A stretch of DNA of 64,000 nt, taken from contig JAFGRY010000026.1 in the NCBI GenBank assembly GCA_016934955.1, positions 186,001 through 250,000 of the forward strand. Direction: 5' to 3'. Both the position numbers and the translations under genes were made by a program. The notes beneath the pieces are model-generated. The model did no database searches. It was not told the DNA's origin and saw only the letters and a program-made list of their open reading frames with translations. Source of the stretch: a bacterium (GTDB taxonomy: Bacteria; Zhuqueibacterota; QNDG01; JAGLOF01). This document shows, piece after piece, positions 1 through 8,709 of this stretch (the first letter of the stretch is position 1; every line of letters starts with the position of its first letter).

Positions 1-2
1 CG

Positions 3-494
3 CTGGGAGAAATAGCCGACTGGTGGCGTCTGAGGCATCAGTTCCGGCCCCAGTTTTCCCGTACCGGGAACGGCGAGCTGGAGGTGCGGTATCCCCTGGA
101 TGGAAGGATCACTGTCTGCTGGATGCATGCCGATGAGACGCGGTTCAGTTTCGAACACAGGGAAGCGAACGGCGATTGCGTATGCCGGATTCCCGGTGAT
201 GTTCTTCCCATCGTGGGCCTGGCCGGGGGAGCGGAAAGCGATGCAACGCTTGTCGGCTGTCTGGATGCCGAGGGATATGTATATGAAACAGCCGACCGCG
301 AAAGCGAATATGCCGTGATGATCGAGAAGAGGAGCACATACGATACGGCCGATGTGGAAGAGCGGCTCGCCCGGGCACGGCGTCCGCTGATGAAGCTCGG
401 AAGGTGGCCTTCAGGCTGCCGGGCCGCTTTGGCGGTCACCGGAGATATCGACTGTATCGACGTATTTGATTTCTTCAACCGCATTGCCGGGTGA
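3..494 (+). CDS. Polysaccharide deacetylase family protein, C-terminal part (cut by window edge)
   Basis: The frame is open from the first base, so only about the last 163 residues are present and the catalytic NodB domain lies outside the window. The visible part starts L-G-E-I-A-D-W-W-R and ends W-P-S-G-C-R-A-A-L-A-V-T-G-D-I-D-C. Both stretches are typical of the C-terminal accessory region of polysaccharide deacetylases found in exopolysaccharide loci. The stop codon directly abuts the Wzc-like gene, so the two are co-transcribed. The product probably removes acetyl groups from a surface glycan in the envelope. The family call rests on these tail motifs and on context, because no catalytic residue is visible. 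Confidence 0.6.
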   Translation: MGEIADWWRLRHQFRPQFSRTGNGELEVRYPLDGRITVCWMHADETRFSFEHREANGDCVCRIPGDVLPIVGLAGGAESDATLVGCLDAEGYVYETADRESEYAVMIEKRSTYDTADVEERLARARRPLMKLGRWPSGCRAALAVTGDIDCIDVFDFFNRIAG

Positions 495-500
495 GTGTGT

Positions 501-2765
501 ATGGAACAGCTGACATTCAAACAGATCGTCCGCCCGCTGAGAAAGTACTGGGGAACAATGATCGCCTCGTTTCTCATCGTGGTGACAACCGTGGTGCTGT
601 TGACGGTTTCCGGAACCCCTGTCTATGAATCAAAAGCGGTCATCAGTTTCAGTGAAGGGGTGGATGCCCCCGGTGACCTGCTGAATATTCCCAGTGTTCT
701 GCGGCAGAAATATCTGGTCAAGAATCAGGTCGCTATTCTCAACAGCCGTCAGCTGGCTCGACGGGTAGTGCAGAGCCTGAATCAGTCCAGCTACCGGGAT
801 TCACTGTCACTGCTGGGAGGTGTCCCGGCGCATCAACCTTCTCCGCTGAAAGAAACGCTTTTCCCCTGGACGGCGAGCCGCGATACCGCGAGAAAATATT
901 ACTCTGAACAGCGGTTGATCGAACGCTTCCATAAACGCACGGAGGTGGTTTCGGGCCGTGATACAGATCTCATCGAACTGCAGGGCCGGTCTTCTTCTCC
1001 CTGGGAGGCGGCCGTCATCGTCAACCGCTGGCTGGAGGTGTATCAGGACTACTATTACAACCGCAATCTCTTCGAGGTCAGCAAGCAGCGGCAATTTCTC
1101 GAGGCCGAGCTGAAGGAATACCGTGAGAATCTGCAGGAGTCCGAGCAGCGGCTTGCCGATTATCAGCGTCAGCATAAGATATTCGCACTTCCCAGCGAGA
1201 CAGAGCAGCTTATCGTGCAGATGGTCAACTTCGAAAGCCAGTACAATGAAACCCGCAGCGAGCTCTACAGCGTCAACAGCAGCCTGGAATATCTCAAGAG
1301 TCAGCTCGACTCGACCCAGGCCGCCTTCGTGGAAAGCATCAGCCATATCACCAACGCCAATCTCCAGGAGATGCAGACCGCCTATGCCACGCTGATTCGT
1401 GAGAAAACTGAACGGGAGGCGCAGATTGCGGGAGCCGGATACGATACGAGTGAGAACGAACAGCTGATCCAGATGCAGAACCGGATCGACGCTCTCTACA
1501 GCAAGATTCTTATGGAAAAAGACGAGCTCGGTCGAAGCAATATCGGGCAGATAGACCCGATCGAGTATTCGAATGATCTCGTCCGAAGAATACTTGAACT
1601 TGAGACAAGCCGGAAAGCCCTGATCGCGAAACGGGACGCGCAAAAATCGATCACCCGGACCTACACGGCCAAGATGGCGCAGCTGCCCGAAAAAAACCGT
1701 GAAATCGCCCGGCTGCAGCGGGATGTACAGCTCAACAGCAATATCTACAATCTGCTGGCGGAACGGTATGAGGAGCTGCGAATATCTGAAGCGGGGGAGA
1801 TGGGTAAAATCGAGATTGTCGATTATGCACAGCCCGACTACCGTCCCATTTCACCAAAAACCAAACTCAATATTATCGCAGCCTGCTTCTTCGGGATCGT
1901 TCTCGGCGTCACCCTCGCCTACAGCAGGGAATTTTTCAACAACACGATTAACGGTGATTCGAATCTGCAGCAGTACGGCATCACCGTGATCGCCAGGATA
2001 CCGCTGGGGGAGCGGCCGAAGCCCCATATACTGCCTCCCTCTCATAAAAACGGGGAAGATATTCACCGGGCCAAGGAAATATACCGGCATCTCCTGCTGC
2101 AGCCGGAGATCAATCCCGCGATTGAAGAGTCGTACCGCACGTTGCGGACGGCTATCTATTTAAAGAACAAAGAGAAGCCCCTGCAGTCGGTGCTGGTCAC
2201 CAGCCCTGAACCGTCCGAGGGGAAATCCACCACTGCGGCCAATATAGCGATTTCACTGGCCCTGCAGAATGTACGAACACTGCTGGTCGACGCCGACATC
2301 CGGCGTCCGATTCTCGACTACCTGTTCACCGGTTCCAGGAGAAATGCCGGTCTGCTCAACGCCCTTGACGGTGAGATCATGTGGGCCGATGCGGTGCGGG
2401 AAACATCCGTGAAAAAACTCTATCTGCTTCCCGCGGGGCACATTTCCAGCAAAGGCCCGGAGCTGCTTGGATCGACGGCAATGCAGAAATTTCTGAATGC
2501 GGCGGTGAACAAATTCCGGATCATAATCTTTGACAGCTCTCCGCTGCTACCGGTGACCGACGCGACCATTATCTCCTCTCTGGTTGACGGCGTCATTGTT
2601 GTGGCCCGGAATGAAAAGACGCCCGTGGAGAATGTCAGGCGCTGTCTCGATATTATCGGGCAGACCGGGACACCGGTCCTCGGTACGGTAATTACCGGCG
2701 TCAAGCAAAGTGAACTGTACAACGGATACGCAAGCGGATATTATACGATGGAAGAGAGCGGGTGA
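501..2765 (+). CDS. Polysaccharide chain-length determinant / tyrosine autokinase (Wzc-like)
   Basis: This is a 754-residue inner-membrane protein. It has an N-terminal Wzz domain with a transmembrane helix near residues 18-38, a long periplasmic coiled-coil region to about residue 445 and a second membrane helix near 455-475. The C-terminal cytoplasmic part is a BY-kinase: Walker A P-S-E-G-K-S-T near 572, Walker A' L-L-V-D-A-D-I-R-R-P near 595 and Walker B I-I-I-F-D-S-S near 674. The tail carries a Tyr cluster (Y-N-G-Y-A-S-G-Y-Y) that would be autophosphorylated. The family controls polymer length and export of capsule or EPS. GTG at 495 would add two residues; ATG at 501 is the likelier start. 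It follows the deacetylase gene without a gap. Confidence 0.93.
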   Translation: MEQLTFKQIVRPLRKYWGTMIASFLIVVTTVVLLTVSGTPVYESKAVISFSEGVDAPGDLLNIPSVLRQKYLVKNQVAILNSRQLARRVVQSLNQSSYRDSLSLLGGVPAHQPSPLKETLFPWTASRDTARKYYSEQRLIERFHKRTEVVSGRDTDLIELQGRSSSPWEAAVIVNRWLEVYQDYYYNRNLFEVSKQRQFLEAELKEYRENLQESEQRLADYQRQHKIFALPSETEQLIVQMVNFESQYNETRSELYSVNSSLEYLKSQLDSTQAAFVESISHITNANLQEMQTAYATLIREKTEREAQIAGAGYDTSENEQLIQMQNRIDALYSKILMEKDELGRSNIGQIDPIEYSNDLVRRILELETSRKALIAKRDAQKSITRTYTAKMAQLPEKNREIARLQRDVQLNSNIYNLLAERYEELRISEAGEMGKIEIVDYAQPDYRPISPKTKLNIIAACFFGIVLGVTLAYSREFFNNTINGDSNLQQYGITVIARIPLGERPKPHILPPSHKNGEDIHRAKEIYRHLLLQPEINPAIEESYRTLRTAIYLKNKEKPLQSVLVTSPEPSEGKSTTAANIAISLALQNVRTLLVDADIRRPILDYLFTGSRRNAGLLNALDGEIMWADAVRETSVKKLYLLPAGHISSKGPELLGSTAMQKFLNAAVNKFRIIIFDSSPLLPVTDATIISSLVDGVIVVARNEKTPVENVRRCLDIIGQTGTPVLGTVITGVKQSELYNGYASGYYTMEESG

Positions 2766-2823
2766 TGCGGCCGACACGGTTCGGGGCCGCAGGGAGACAC
2801 GCATAGATCGGGAAAGAACGGGA

Positions 2824-3996
2824 ATGGTGAAACAGGTGGAAGGCGCAATCGTCATTGGAGGACATTTTCAGGGACTGGGTGTTGTACGGGCTCTCGGTCG
2901 TGAAGGCATCGATGTGTTCGTTTTTGACAGTGAGCCATGCATGGCACAGCATTCGCGGTTCTGCAGGCGGTATGTCCGGACCCCCGCTGTCCTGGACGAG
3001 AAAGCGTACCTCGGTTTTCTTCTCGATTTCGCCCGTACCGGCTCAGTGCGCGGCTGGGTCCTGTTTCCGACGGATGATGAAACTGTCTGCTTTCTGGCGA
3101 AGAACCGCTCCGCCCTGCAGGAATATTACCGCCTGATGACACCTGGGTGGGAGGTAGTGAAATACGCCTATAACAAGCGGCTGAGTTATCAGCTGGCGGC
3201 TGCGCTCGACATTCCCATTCCCCTGACCTCCTTCCCGGCATCTGAACAGTATCTCGATGATATCGATATTCCGTTTCCGCTCATCATCAAACCGGCGGTG
3301 ATGCGTGATTTTTTTCGCAAGACCGGGAAAAAGGTGTTTCGGGCTGTGGATCGGGAATCGCTTCACCGCCTGTACCGGGAAGCGGCGGCGGTGGTGCCGC
3401 CGGATGAACTCATCATACAGGAGGAGATTCCGCGGGTGTCGGAAAACCTCTTTTCCTTCTGTCCCTTCTTCCGCGAAGGAACGGCCGTCAGCTATGTAAC
3501 GGCTCAGCGGCTTCGCCAGCATCCGATGGATTTCGGTCAGGCGAGCACCTATGCGGTTTCCCTGGAGGTGCCGCAGCTGCGGACCATGGGCGAGCGCATG
3601 CTTGCCCGCATGGGATATTACGGTCTCGCGGAAGTGGAATTCATTCGCGATCCCCGAACCGGGACGTTCCTGTTTCTCGAGATAAATCCCCGTATCTGGG
3701 GCTGGCACACCCTTGCGGTGCGGGCCGGTGTCAATCTGCCCCTCCAGGTGTACAGTGATCTCTGCGGACGGCCGCTGCCGCCGGTCCCGTTCAGGGAAGG
3801 GGTCGTCTGGGCGCGGCTCCTCACCGATCTGCCCACGGTACTGGGTGAAATATTCAAAGGCCGTATGACGGTCAGGGAGTATCTCAGGTCCATGCGGGGT
3901 GAAAAAGAATGGGCGGTGCTGGCGGCTGACGATCCCCTGCCTTTCTGGTGGGAACTGGCAATGCTGCCCTATCTCTATATTCGCCGGGGGTTTTAA
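2824..3996 (+). CDS. ATP-grasp domain carboxylate-amine ligase
   Basis: The 390-residue protein begins with a Rossmann-like pre-ATP-grasp segment (A-I-V-I-G-G-H-F-Q-G-L-G). The ATP-grasp core includes F-P-L-I-I-K-P-A, I-I-Q-E-E-I-P and the Mg-binding strand pair E-V-E-F-I ... F-L-F-L-E-I-N-P-R-I-W-G-W. The family joins a carboxylate to an amine through an acyl-phosphate. The closest general resemblance is to D-aspartate-ligase or carbamoyl-phosphate-synthase-like proteins of glycan loci, and the substrate is unknown. ATG at 2824 is preferred because the upstream in-frame ATG at 2710 would overlap the kinase gene by 56 bases. The next gene, a decarboxylase-like protein, starts at the very next base. 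Confidence 0.85.
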   Translation: MVKQVEGAIVIGGHFQGLGVVRALGREGIDVFVFDSEPCMAQHSRFCRRYVRTPAVLDEKAYLGFLLDFARTGSVRGWVLFPTDDETVCFLAKNRSALQEYYRLMTPGWEVVKYAYNKRLSYQLAAALDIPIPLTSFPASEQYLDDIDIPFPLIIKPAVMRDFFRKTGKKVFRAVDRESLHRLYREAAAVVPPDELIIQEEIPRVSENLFSFCPFFREGTAVSYVTAQRLRQHPMDFGQASTYAVSLEVPQLRTMGERMLARMGYYGLAEVEFIRDPRTGTFLFLEINPRIWGWHTLAVRAGVNLPLQVYSDLCGRPLPPVPFREGVVWARLLTDLPTVLGEIFKGRMTVREYLRSMRGEKEWAVLAADDPLPFWWELAMLPYLYIRRGF

Positions 3997-4815
3997 ATGG
4001 TTGCTGTCGCACTCTCTACAGCCGCGCTCACTGCCGTGGTCTGGACCGTCCTGGTCGTCAAACTGCGGGTTCCCGCCCGTTCGGCCGCTCTCTTTTCAGG
4101 GGGCGCAGGAGCGGTTACCGCTGCCGCCGGGTCGGTTCTGGCCGAAGCGGCGGATCTTGACCCTGTCTGGAATTTGGGAGTGCTGACGCTGCTCTACGGC
4201 GTGCTGCTGATAACGGCAATGCTGATCAATTTTTTCCGTGATCCCGAGAGGCGGGATCCGGATGATCCGGATGCGCTGGTATCACCCGCGGACGGTACGG
4301 TGATCTATGTCAAACGGATCGAAGGAGGTGCGGTTCCCGTATCCGAGAAGAAGGGCCGCTCCTTTCCGCTGACGGAGCTGGTGGAGACCGAACTGCTCGG
4401 AAAAACGGCGTTGCTTGTCGGCATCGAAATGAGCATTGTCAATGTTCACGTGAACAGGGCCCCGGCCGCCGGAACCGTCATCCATCTGCAGCATATCCCG
4501 GGCGCGTTTCTCTCACTGCGGCATGAAGAAGCGCCATTCCGTAATGAACGGTGCACCACCGTCATCGATACGGGATCCTGCCTGATCGGGGTGGTGCAGA
4601 TCGCCTCCCGGCTGGTGAGGCGAATCGTCTCTTACGTGCGCGCCGGCGACACGGTGGGACGCGGCCAGCGCATCGGCATGATCCGGTTCGGATCACAGGT
4701 CGATGTCGTCATTCCGGACAATGCCGGCATGACGGTTGCCGTGAAACCCGGTGACACGGTCACCGCCGGAGAGACACGGATTGCCGTGGTCGCCGACAGC
4801 AGGAAGAGGAACTGA
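3997..4815 (+). CDS. Phosphatidylserine-decarboxylase-like pyruvoyl enzyme of the glycan locus
   Basis: The 272-residue protein has two or three N-terminal hydrophobic segments (residues 1-80) and then the decarboxylase core: V-S-P-A-D-G, V-N-V-H-V-N-R, G-A-F-L and the proenzyme cleavage motif I-R-F-G-S-Q-V-D. In this family the bond before the Ser of G-S is cleaved and that Ser becomes the pyruvoyl group. A second family member is encoded at 33631-34284 beside pssA, where phospholipid synthesis is expected. This copy abuts the ATP-grasp ligase and sits among glycan genes, so it may act on a different serine-type substrate; that is inference. Relative to the other copy it has about 30 extra residues before the V-H-V-N-R motif. 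Confidence 0.82.
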   Translation: MVAVALSTAALTAVVWTVLVVKLRVPARSAALFSGGAGAVTAAAGSVLAEAADLDPVWNLGVLTLLYGVLLITAMLINFFRDPERRDPDDPDALVSPADGTVIYVKRIEGGAVPVSEKKGRSFPLTELVETELLGKTALLVGIEMSIVNVHVNRAPAAGTVIHLQHIPGAFLSLRHEEAPFRNERCTTVIDTGSCLIGVVQIASRLVRRIVSYVRAGDTVGRGQRIGMIRFGSQVDVVIPDNAGMTVAVKPGDTVTAGETRIAVVADSRKRN

Positions 4816-4816
4816 A

Positions 4817-5578
4817 ATGAAGCGTCCCCTGCGAACCTGTCTGCTTGCCTATCCGGACAATCCGGTGGGGCATCACTTCATACAGGCGTTTATCGAGAGC
4901 GGCACCGCCTGCTCAGGCATCGTTCTGGAAACCGGAGCAGGAGGGGGGGTGATACAGCGGCTGAGAAAGAAAATCGCGGTCGATGGTCCGGCACGGGCGC
5001 TGTTCCGCATTCTCCAGGTGTACTGGATGCGGGTGACCCGCCGCAACATCGCGGCCCTCGCCCGCAGGAACGATATCCCCGTGTACAGGGTTGACCGCTT
5101 CAACAGCGGTGACTGTCGTGACCTGCTCGCGTCACTCGATCTCGACCTCCTCGTGATCGCTTCGGCCCCGATTTTGAAACCCTATGTATTTGAGCAGGCT
5201 GGTATCGGGTGTCTCAACGCGCACCCGGGCTGGCTTCCCGTATACCGGGGGCTGGGAGCGAATGCCAACGCGCTTCTTCAGGGGGCGGATGCGGGTGTAA
5301 CCGTGCACATGATCGACGCCGGTATCGATACCGGAAAGATCATCATGCGGGAGACCGTGCCGCTGCGGAAGGGCGATACGGTTGCCCGGATCAACGACCG
5401 GGCGGTTGCAAGAGGAGCGGAAATGATCGTGGAGGTGATCGGCATGATCCAGAGAGGCGGCCTCTCGTACCCCGTTATCGACGAGCCCGTGGGGGACCAT
5501 TACCGCTCCATGCCGTATCGGGAGGTGAAACGGCTCAACCGGCGGCTGAGACGGCAATTGAGAAAAGGAGACCGGTGA
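4817..5578 (+). CDS. Formyltransferase family protein (Fmt-like hydrolase/transferase)
   Basis: The 253-residue protein carries the formyltransferase core with the family's catalytic trio: Asn134 and His136 in N-A-H-P-G-W-L-P-V-Y-R-G, and Asp171 in D-A-G-I-D-T-G-K-I-I. Members use 10-formyl-tetrahydrofolate to formylate an amino group on methionyl-tRNA or on an amino sugar. It lacks the long C-terminal tRNA-binding domain of Fmt, and its neighbours are glycan genes, so an amino-sugar or other small amine is the likelier acceptor. ATG at 4817 lies one base after the upstream stop codon. The gene overlaps the following acyltransferase start by one base. Confidence 0.85.
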   Translation: MKRPLRTCLLAYPDNPVGHHFIQAFIESGTACSGIVLETGAGGGVIQRLRKKIAVDGPARALFRILQVYWMRVTRRNIAALARRNDIPVYRVDRFNSGDCRDLLASLDLDLLVIASAPILKPYVFEQAGIGCLNAHPGWLPVYRGLGANANALLQGADAGVTVHMIDAGIDTGKIIMRETVPLRKGDTVARINDRAVARGAEMIVEVIGMIQRGGLSYPVIDEPVGDHYRSMPYREVKRLNRRLRRQLRKGDR

Positions 5579-6048
5579 TGATGAGGGTACTGCATACCCT
5601 GCGCCACTTGTTCCGGGAGGTGCTGCATCTCATTCGCAGGCACACCATCGGCAACGGCCCGCGGGTGCGCCTGCTGCGATGGTGCGGCGCCAGCGTCGGG
5701 AAAAGGGTGTTCATCGGTCAGGAATTCTACGTCTTCGACGCCGGTCATACCGAGCTGCTGACCATCGACGATGACGCCGGTATCGCTCCCTTCGTGATCG
5801 CGCTGATTCATACCCATCCGGGAAATCCGGTGCTCGACAGTGTCTATCCGAAACAGACCCTGCCGGTGCATATCGGCAAAGGCGCCTGGATCGGGGCCAG
5901 AGTCACGATCCTGGGAGGAGTGACCATCGGAGACTATGCGGTTGTCGCCGCCGGATCGGTGGTTACCCGTGATGTACCGCCGTATACCGTTGTGGGAGGG
6001 GTGCCGGCGGTAAAAATTCGCACCATATCCCACACGCAGGATAAATGA
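5578..6048 (+). CDS. Hexapeptide-repeat acyltransferase (left-handed beta-helix)
   Basis: The 156-residue protein starts with about 35 residues rich in basic and hydrophobic side chains. It then shows hexapeptide-repeat turns such as V-H-I-G-K-G-A-W-I-G-A-R-V-T-I-L-G-G and A-V-V-A-A-G-S-V-V-T. The end, P-P-Y-T-V-V-G-G-V-P-A-V-K-I, is typical of maltose/galactoside O-acetyltransferase-like enzymes. Such proteins form trimers and move an acetyl group from acetyl-CoA to a sugar hydroxyl or amine. The chosen ATG at 5578 overlaps the previous TGA and is followed by a second ATG. The longer frame from 5209 would run deep into the formyltransferase gene and is rejected. Confidence 0.87.
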   Translation: MMRVLHTLRHLFREVLHLIRRHTIGNGPRVRLLRWCGASVGKRVFIGQEFYVFDAGHTELLTIDDDAGIAPFVIALIHTHPGNPVLDSVYPKQTLPVHIGKGAWIGARVTILGGVTIGDYAVVAAGSVVTRDVPPYTVVGGVPAVKIRTISHTQDK

Positions 6049-6070
6049 CTATAACCAGCTGGAGAACGCC

Positions 6071-7531
6071 ATGCGGTTTACACGTGTATTACTGATCAGT
6101 CCCCCTTCGTCGAGTTATCTGGGTGCCGCCCGCCCCCCGCAAAATCTCGGCTATCTCGCTCAGGCCCTGGAGGACAGCGGTATCGAGTATGATGTCCTCG
6201 ACATGCGGCTGAACCGGAACAGCAGGGATCTTTACCGGAAAATCGACGAATTCGCTCCGGATCTTATCGGCGTTTCTCTGGTATCCCTCGAATACCTTCG
6301 CTCCTACGCGTTGATTCGCGACATTAAAACCGCTTACCCGGAGGTCACGATCATCGCGGGCGGGCCCCATGTCACCGTGACGCTCGAGAAAGTGATGCAG
6401 GAATGTCCTGAACTCGATTTTGCTGTCGCCCACGAGGGGGAGGGCCCCCTGGTGGAATTCTGCCGGGGATCCGTCCCGGTTGAGGACCAGAAGGGGCTGT
6501 TGCGGAGAGAGAACGGAGTGCCCGTGTTCAACGGTCACTATCCCCTCGCGAAAGACCTCGACGCCATCGCCTGGCCTCGATACACCAAGTTCGAACTTGA
6601 CCGGTACATTGCCGAGATGCCCTTCAACTCAAGCAGGGGCTGCCCTCATAAATGTGTTTTCTGTCCCAACAAGATGATCACCAAGAAATTTCGCTGGCGA
6701 AGTCCCGAACATGTCGTCGATGAGATCGAATACTGGTTCCTGAGAGGGTACCGGATTTTTAATTACGATGATGACAATTTCGGCTATTTCCCCGAGCGTG
6801 TCTACCGGATATGCGACGAGATCGAGCGCCGCGGGATCACGGGTGTCGAGTTTCGCTGTTCCAACGGGCTGAGAGCGGACAAGGTCGACCGGCCGCTTTT
6901 GGCCCGCATGCGGGAGGTCGGATTCAATTACATCGCATTCGGGGTGGACGGGGGCAACAACAAAATGCTCAAACTGAATAAAAAAGGGGAATCGATCGAA
7001 GAGATCGAAACGGCGATCCGGATCGCCTGCGATCTCGATTTCGACGTCAAGATCTTCGTGATCACCGGAATGCCGGGGGAAACTAAAGCGGACATTCAGG
7101 ACTCATTGGACCTTGTGATGCGCTACCCGGTAAAGCGCGTCATTCTCAATAATCCCATTCCCTATCCGGGGACGGAGCTCTACGATACGGTGATGGAGAA
7201 CGGCTGGTTCATTACCCGGCCCGAGGTCTACCTCAATTCCGTCACCGAGGATGAAAATGAGCCGGTGTTCACCACTCCCGAACTTTCCTACCAGGACCGG
7301 GTCGAGATACTCAAGATCTGCCGCCGGACGGAAAAGCAGGTGACCCGCAACGCCATCTACCGCATGTACCGTCGTTTCGGGCCGCTCGCTCGCCTGGCCG
7401 GATACATCTTTGCCTCCGGCAGCGTTCAGAGAATGTTCTTCCTCAATATGCGTTTCCGGCGGCTGATCGAACGCATACGATTCAAGCGGATGCTGAGAAA
7501 ACAGGCGGCCACGGCGAAAGGAGTCGCATGA
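6071..7531 (+). CDS. B12-binding-domain radical SAM protein
   Basis: The 486-residue protein has an N-terminal cobalamin-binding-like Rossmann domain (residues 5-130). Its radical SAM domain has the cluster motif C191-P-H-K-C195-V-F-C198, which would hold a 4Fe-4S cluster for S-adenosylmethionine cleavage. The classical D-x-H-x-x-G cobalamin ligand is not visible, which is common in this subfamily. Members of glycan and lipid loci often methylate or rearrange unactivated carbons. The tail (residues 440-486) is strongly basic. A GGAG box lies six bases before ATG 6071. The gene overlaps the next one by four bases. Confidence 0.87.
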   Translation: MRFTRVLLISPPSSSYLGAARPPQNLGYLAQALEDSGIEYDVLDMRLNRNSRDLYRKIDEFAPDLIGVSLVSLEYLRSYALIRDIKTAYPEVTIIAGGPHVTVTLEKVMQECPELDFAVAHEGEGPLVEFCRGSVPVEDQKGLLRRENGVPVFNGHYPLAKDLDAIAWPRYTKFELDRYIAEMPFNSSRGCPHKCVFCPNKMITKKFRWRSPEHVVDEIEYWFLRGYRIFNYDDDNFGYFPERVYRICDEIERRGITGVEFRCSNGLRADKVDRPLLARMREVGFNYIAFGVDGGNNKMLKLNKKGESIEEIETAIRIACDLDFDVKIFVITGMPGETKADIQDSLDLVMRYPVKRVILNNPIPYPGTELYDTVMENGWFITRPEVYLNSVTEDENEPVFTTPELSYQDRVEILKICRRTEKQVTRNAIYRMYRRFGPLARLAGYIFASGSVQRMFFLNMRFRRLIERIRFKRMLRKQAATAKGVA

Positions 7532-8709
7532 GAGTCTGCATGGTCTCATATTCGGTGTATCAGTTCGACAACCGGGTGCACCGCTACGGATCATCGCTCA
7601 TCGATGCGGGCCACCAGGTCGACGTGCTCTCGCTCGGGTTTAGCGGGACCGGACGGACGATGTATCACGGCGCTGTCGTGTATCAGCTGCAGTGGCGCAG
7701 GATCGATGAGAAAGGGCCGCTGTCGTACCTGATTAAACTGCTGACCTTTTTCGGGAAAGTGTTTTTTTTCCTGCCGGTGCTGCAGATGAAGCACCGCTAT
7801 GATGTCATCCACTTTCATAATATTCCCGACTTCGCCGTTTTTTCCACCATCATTCCGAAACTGATGGGCGTGCCGGTAGTCTTCGATATTCACGACCTTG
7901 TGCCAGAGTTCTATGCCCGTAAATTCGGGCTGACCCACGACCGCTGGATTATCAGGCTGCTGCTGCGGATGGAGCGGGCCGCCTGCGCCTACGCCGACCA
8001 TGTCATCACCGTTACCGATATGTGGAAAGACAAGGTCTGCAGCAGATCCGTTTCCCCCGGGAAATGCACCGTTATTCTCAACGCCCCCTATCCGCCCCTG
8101 TTCGACCGTGTCCCGGTCCGGAACCGTGATTCCGGGCCGTTTTCACTGCTCTATCACGGCGCCCTGAACGAACATTTCGGCGTTGATATCGCGGTCAGGG
8201 CCGTGGCTGAAGCCCGGCGGGAGATTCCGGATATCCGTTTCGATATTTTCGGGCGGGGAAGGGAGGAGGACGCCCTCAAGCGGATCATTCGGGACCTCGA
8301 TCTCGAAGACACCGTCTTCATCCACCGTCCCGTTCAGCGTGAGTACATTCCGGGATTGATCGCGGATTCGACTATCGGCATCGTCCCCAAACGGTCGGCG
8401 GAATTCGCCGATGAAGCGCTCAGTTCGAAACTGCTGGAATTCGCCTATATGGAAAAACCGGTTGCGGTGTCCCGCACCACCGCCTCTTCTCATTACTTCC
8501 GGGACGATCAGGTGCTTTTTTTCGAAGCCGAGAATGTGGCGGCCTGCGCCGAGGCGATTGTCCGGCTCTACCGGGAACCCGGTTTGCGCAAAACACTGTC
8601 GGAACGGATCGCCGCGTTCAAACAGCAGCATCACTGGAATATCTATTTCAAAGAATATTGCGCCGTACTGCGGTCAGTCGGGGGAAGAGCCCGCACGGAG
8701 TGTGCATGA
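7528..8709 (+). CDS. Glycosyltransferase family 4 protein
   Basis: The 393-residue GT-B fold protein has an N-terminal acceptor domain opening R-V-C-M-V-S-Y-S-V. The C-terminal donor domain contains L-L-Y-H-G-A-L-N-E-H-F-G-V-D, F-D-I-F-G-R-G-R-E-E and a late E-A-L-S-S-K-L-L-E-F-A-Y segment with the Glu expected to hold the nucleotide-sugar ribose. It is a predicted retaining enzyme at the inner membrane that adds one sugar to the lipid-linked repeat unit. It overlaps both neighbours by an ATGA junction, which implies translational coupling. Donor and acceptor cannot be read from the sequence. Confidence 0.9.
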   Translation: MRVCMVSYSVYQFDNRVHRYGSSLIDAGHQVDVLSLGFSGTGRTMYHGAVVYQLQWRRIDEKGPLSYLIKLLTFFGKVFFFLPVLQMKHRYDVIHFHNIPDFAVFSTIIPKLMGVPVVFDIHDLVPEFYARKFGLTHDRWIIRLLLRMERAACAYADHVITVTDMWKDKVCSRSVSPGKCTVILNAPYPPLFDRVPVRNRDSGPFSLLYHGALNEHFGVDIAVRAVAEARREIPDIRFDIFGRGREEDALKRIIRDLDLEDTVFIHRPVQREYIPGLIADSTIGIVPKRSAEFADEALSSKLLEFAYMEKPVAVSRTTASSHYFRDDQVLFFEAENVAACAEAIVRLYREPGLRKTLSERIAAFKQQHHWNIYFKEYCAVLRSVGGRARTECA

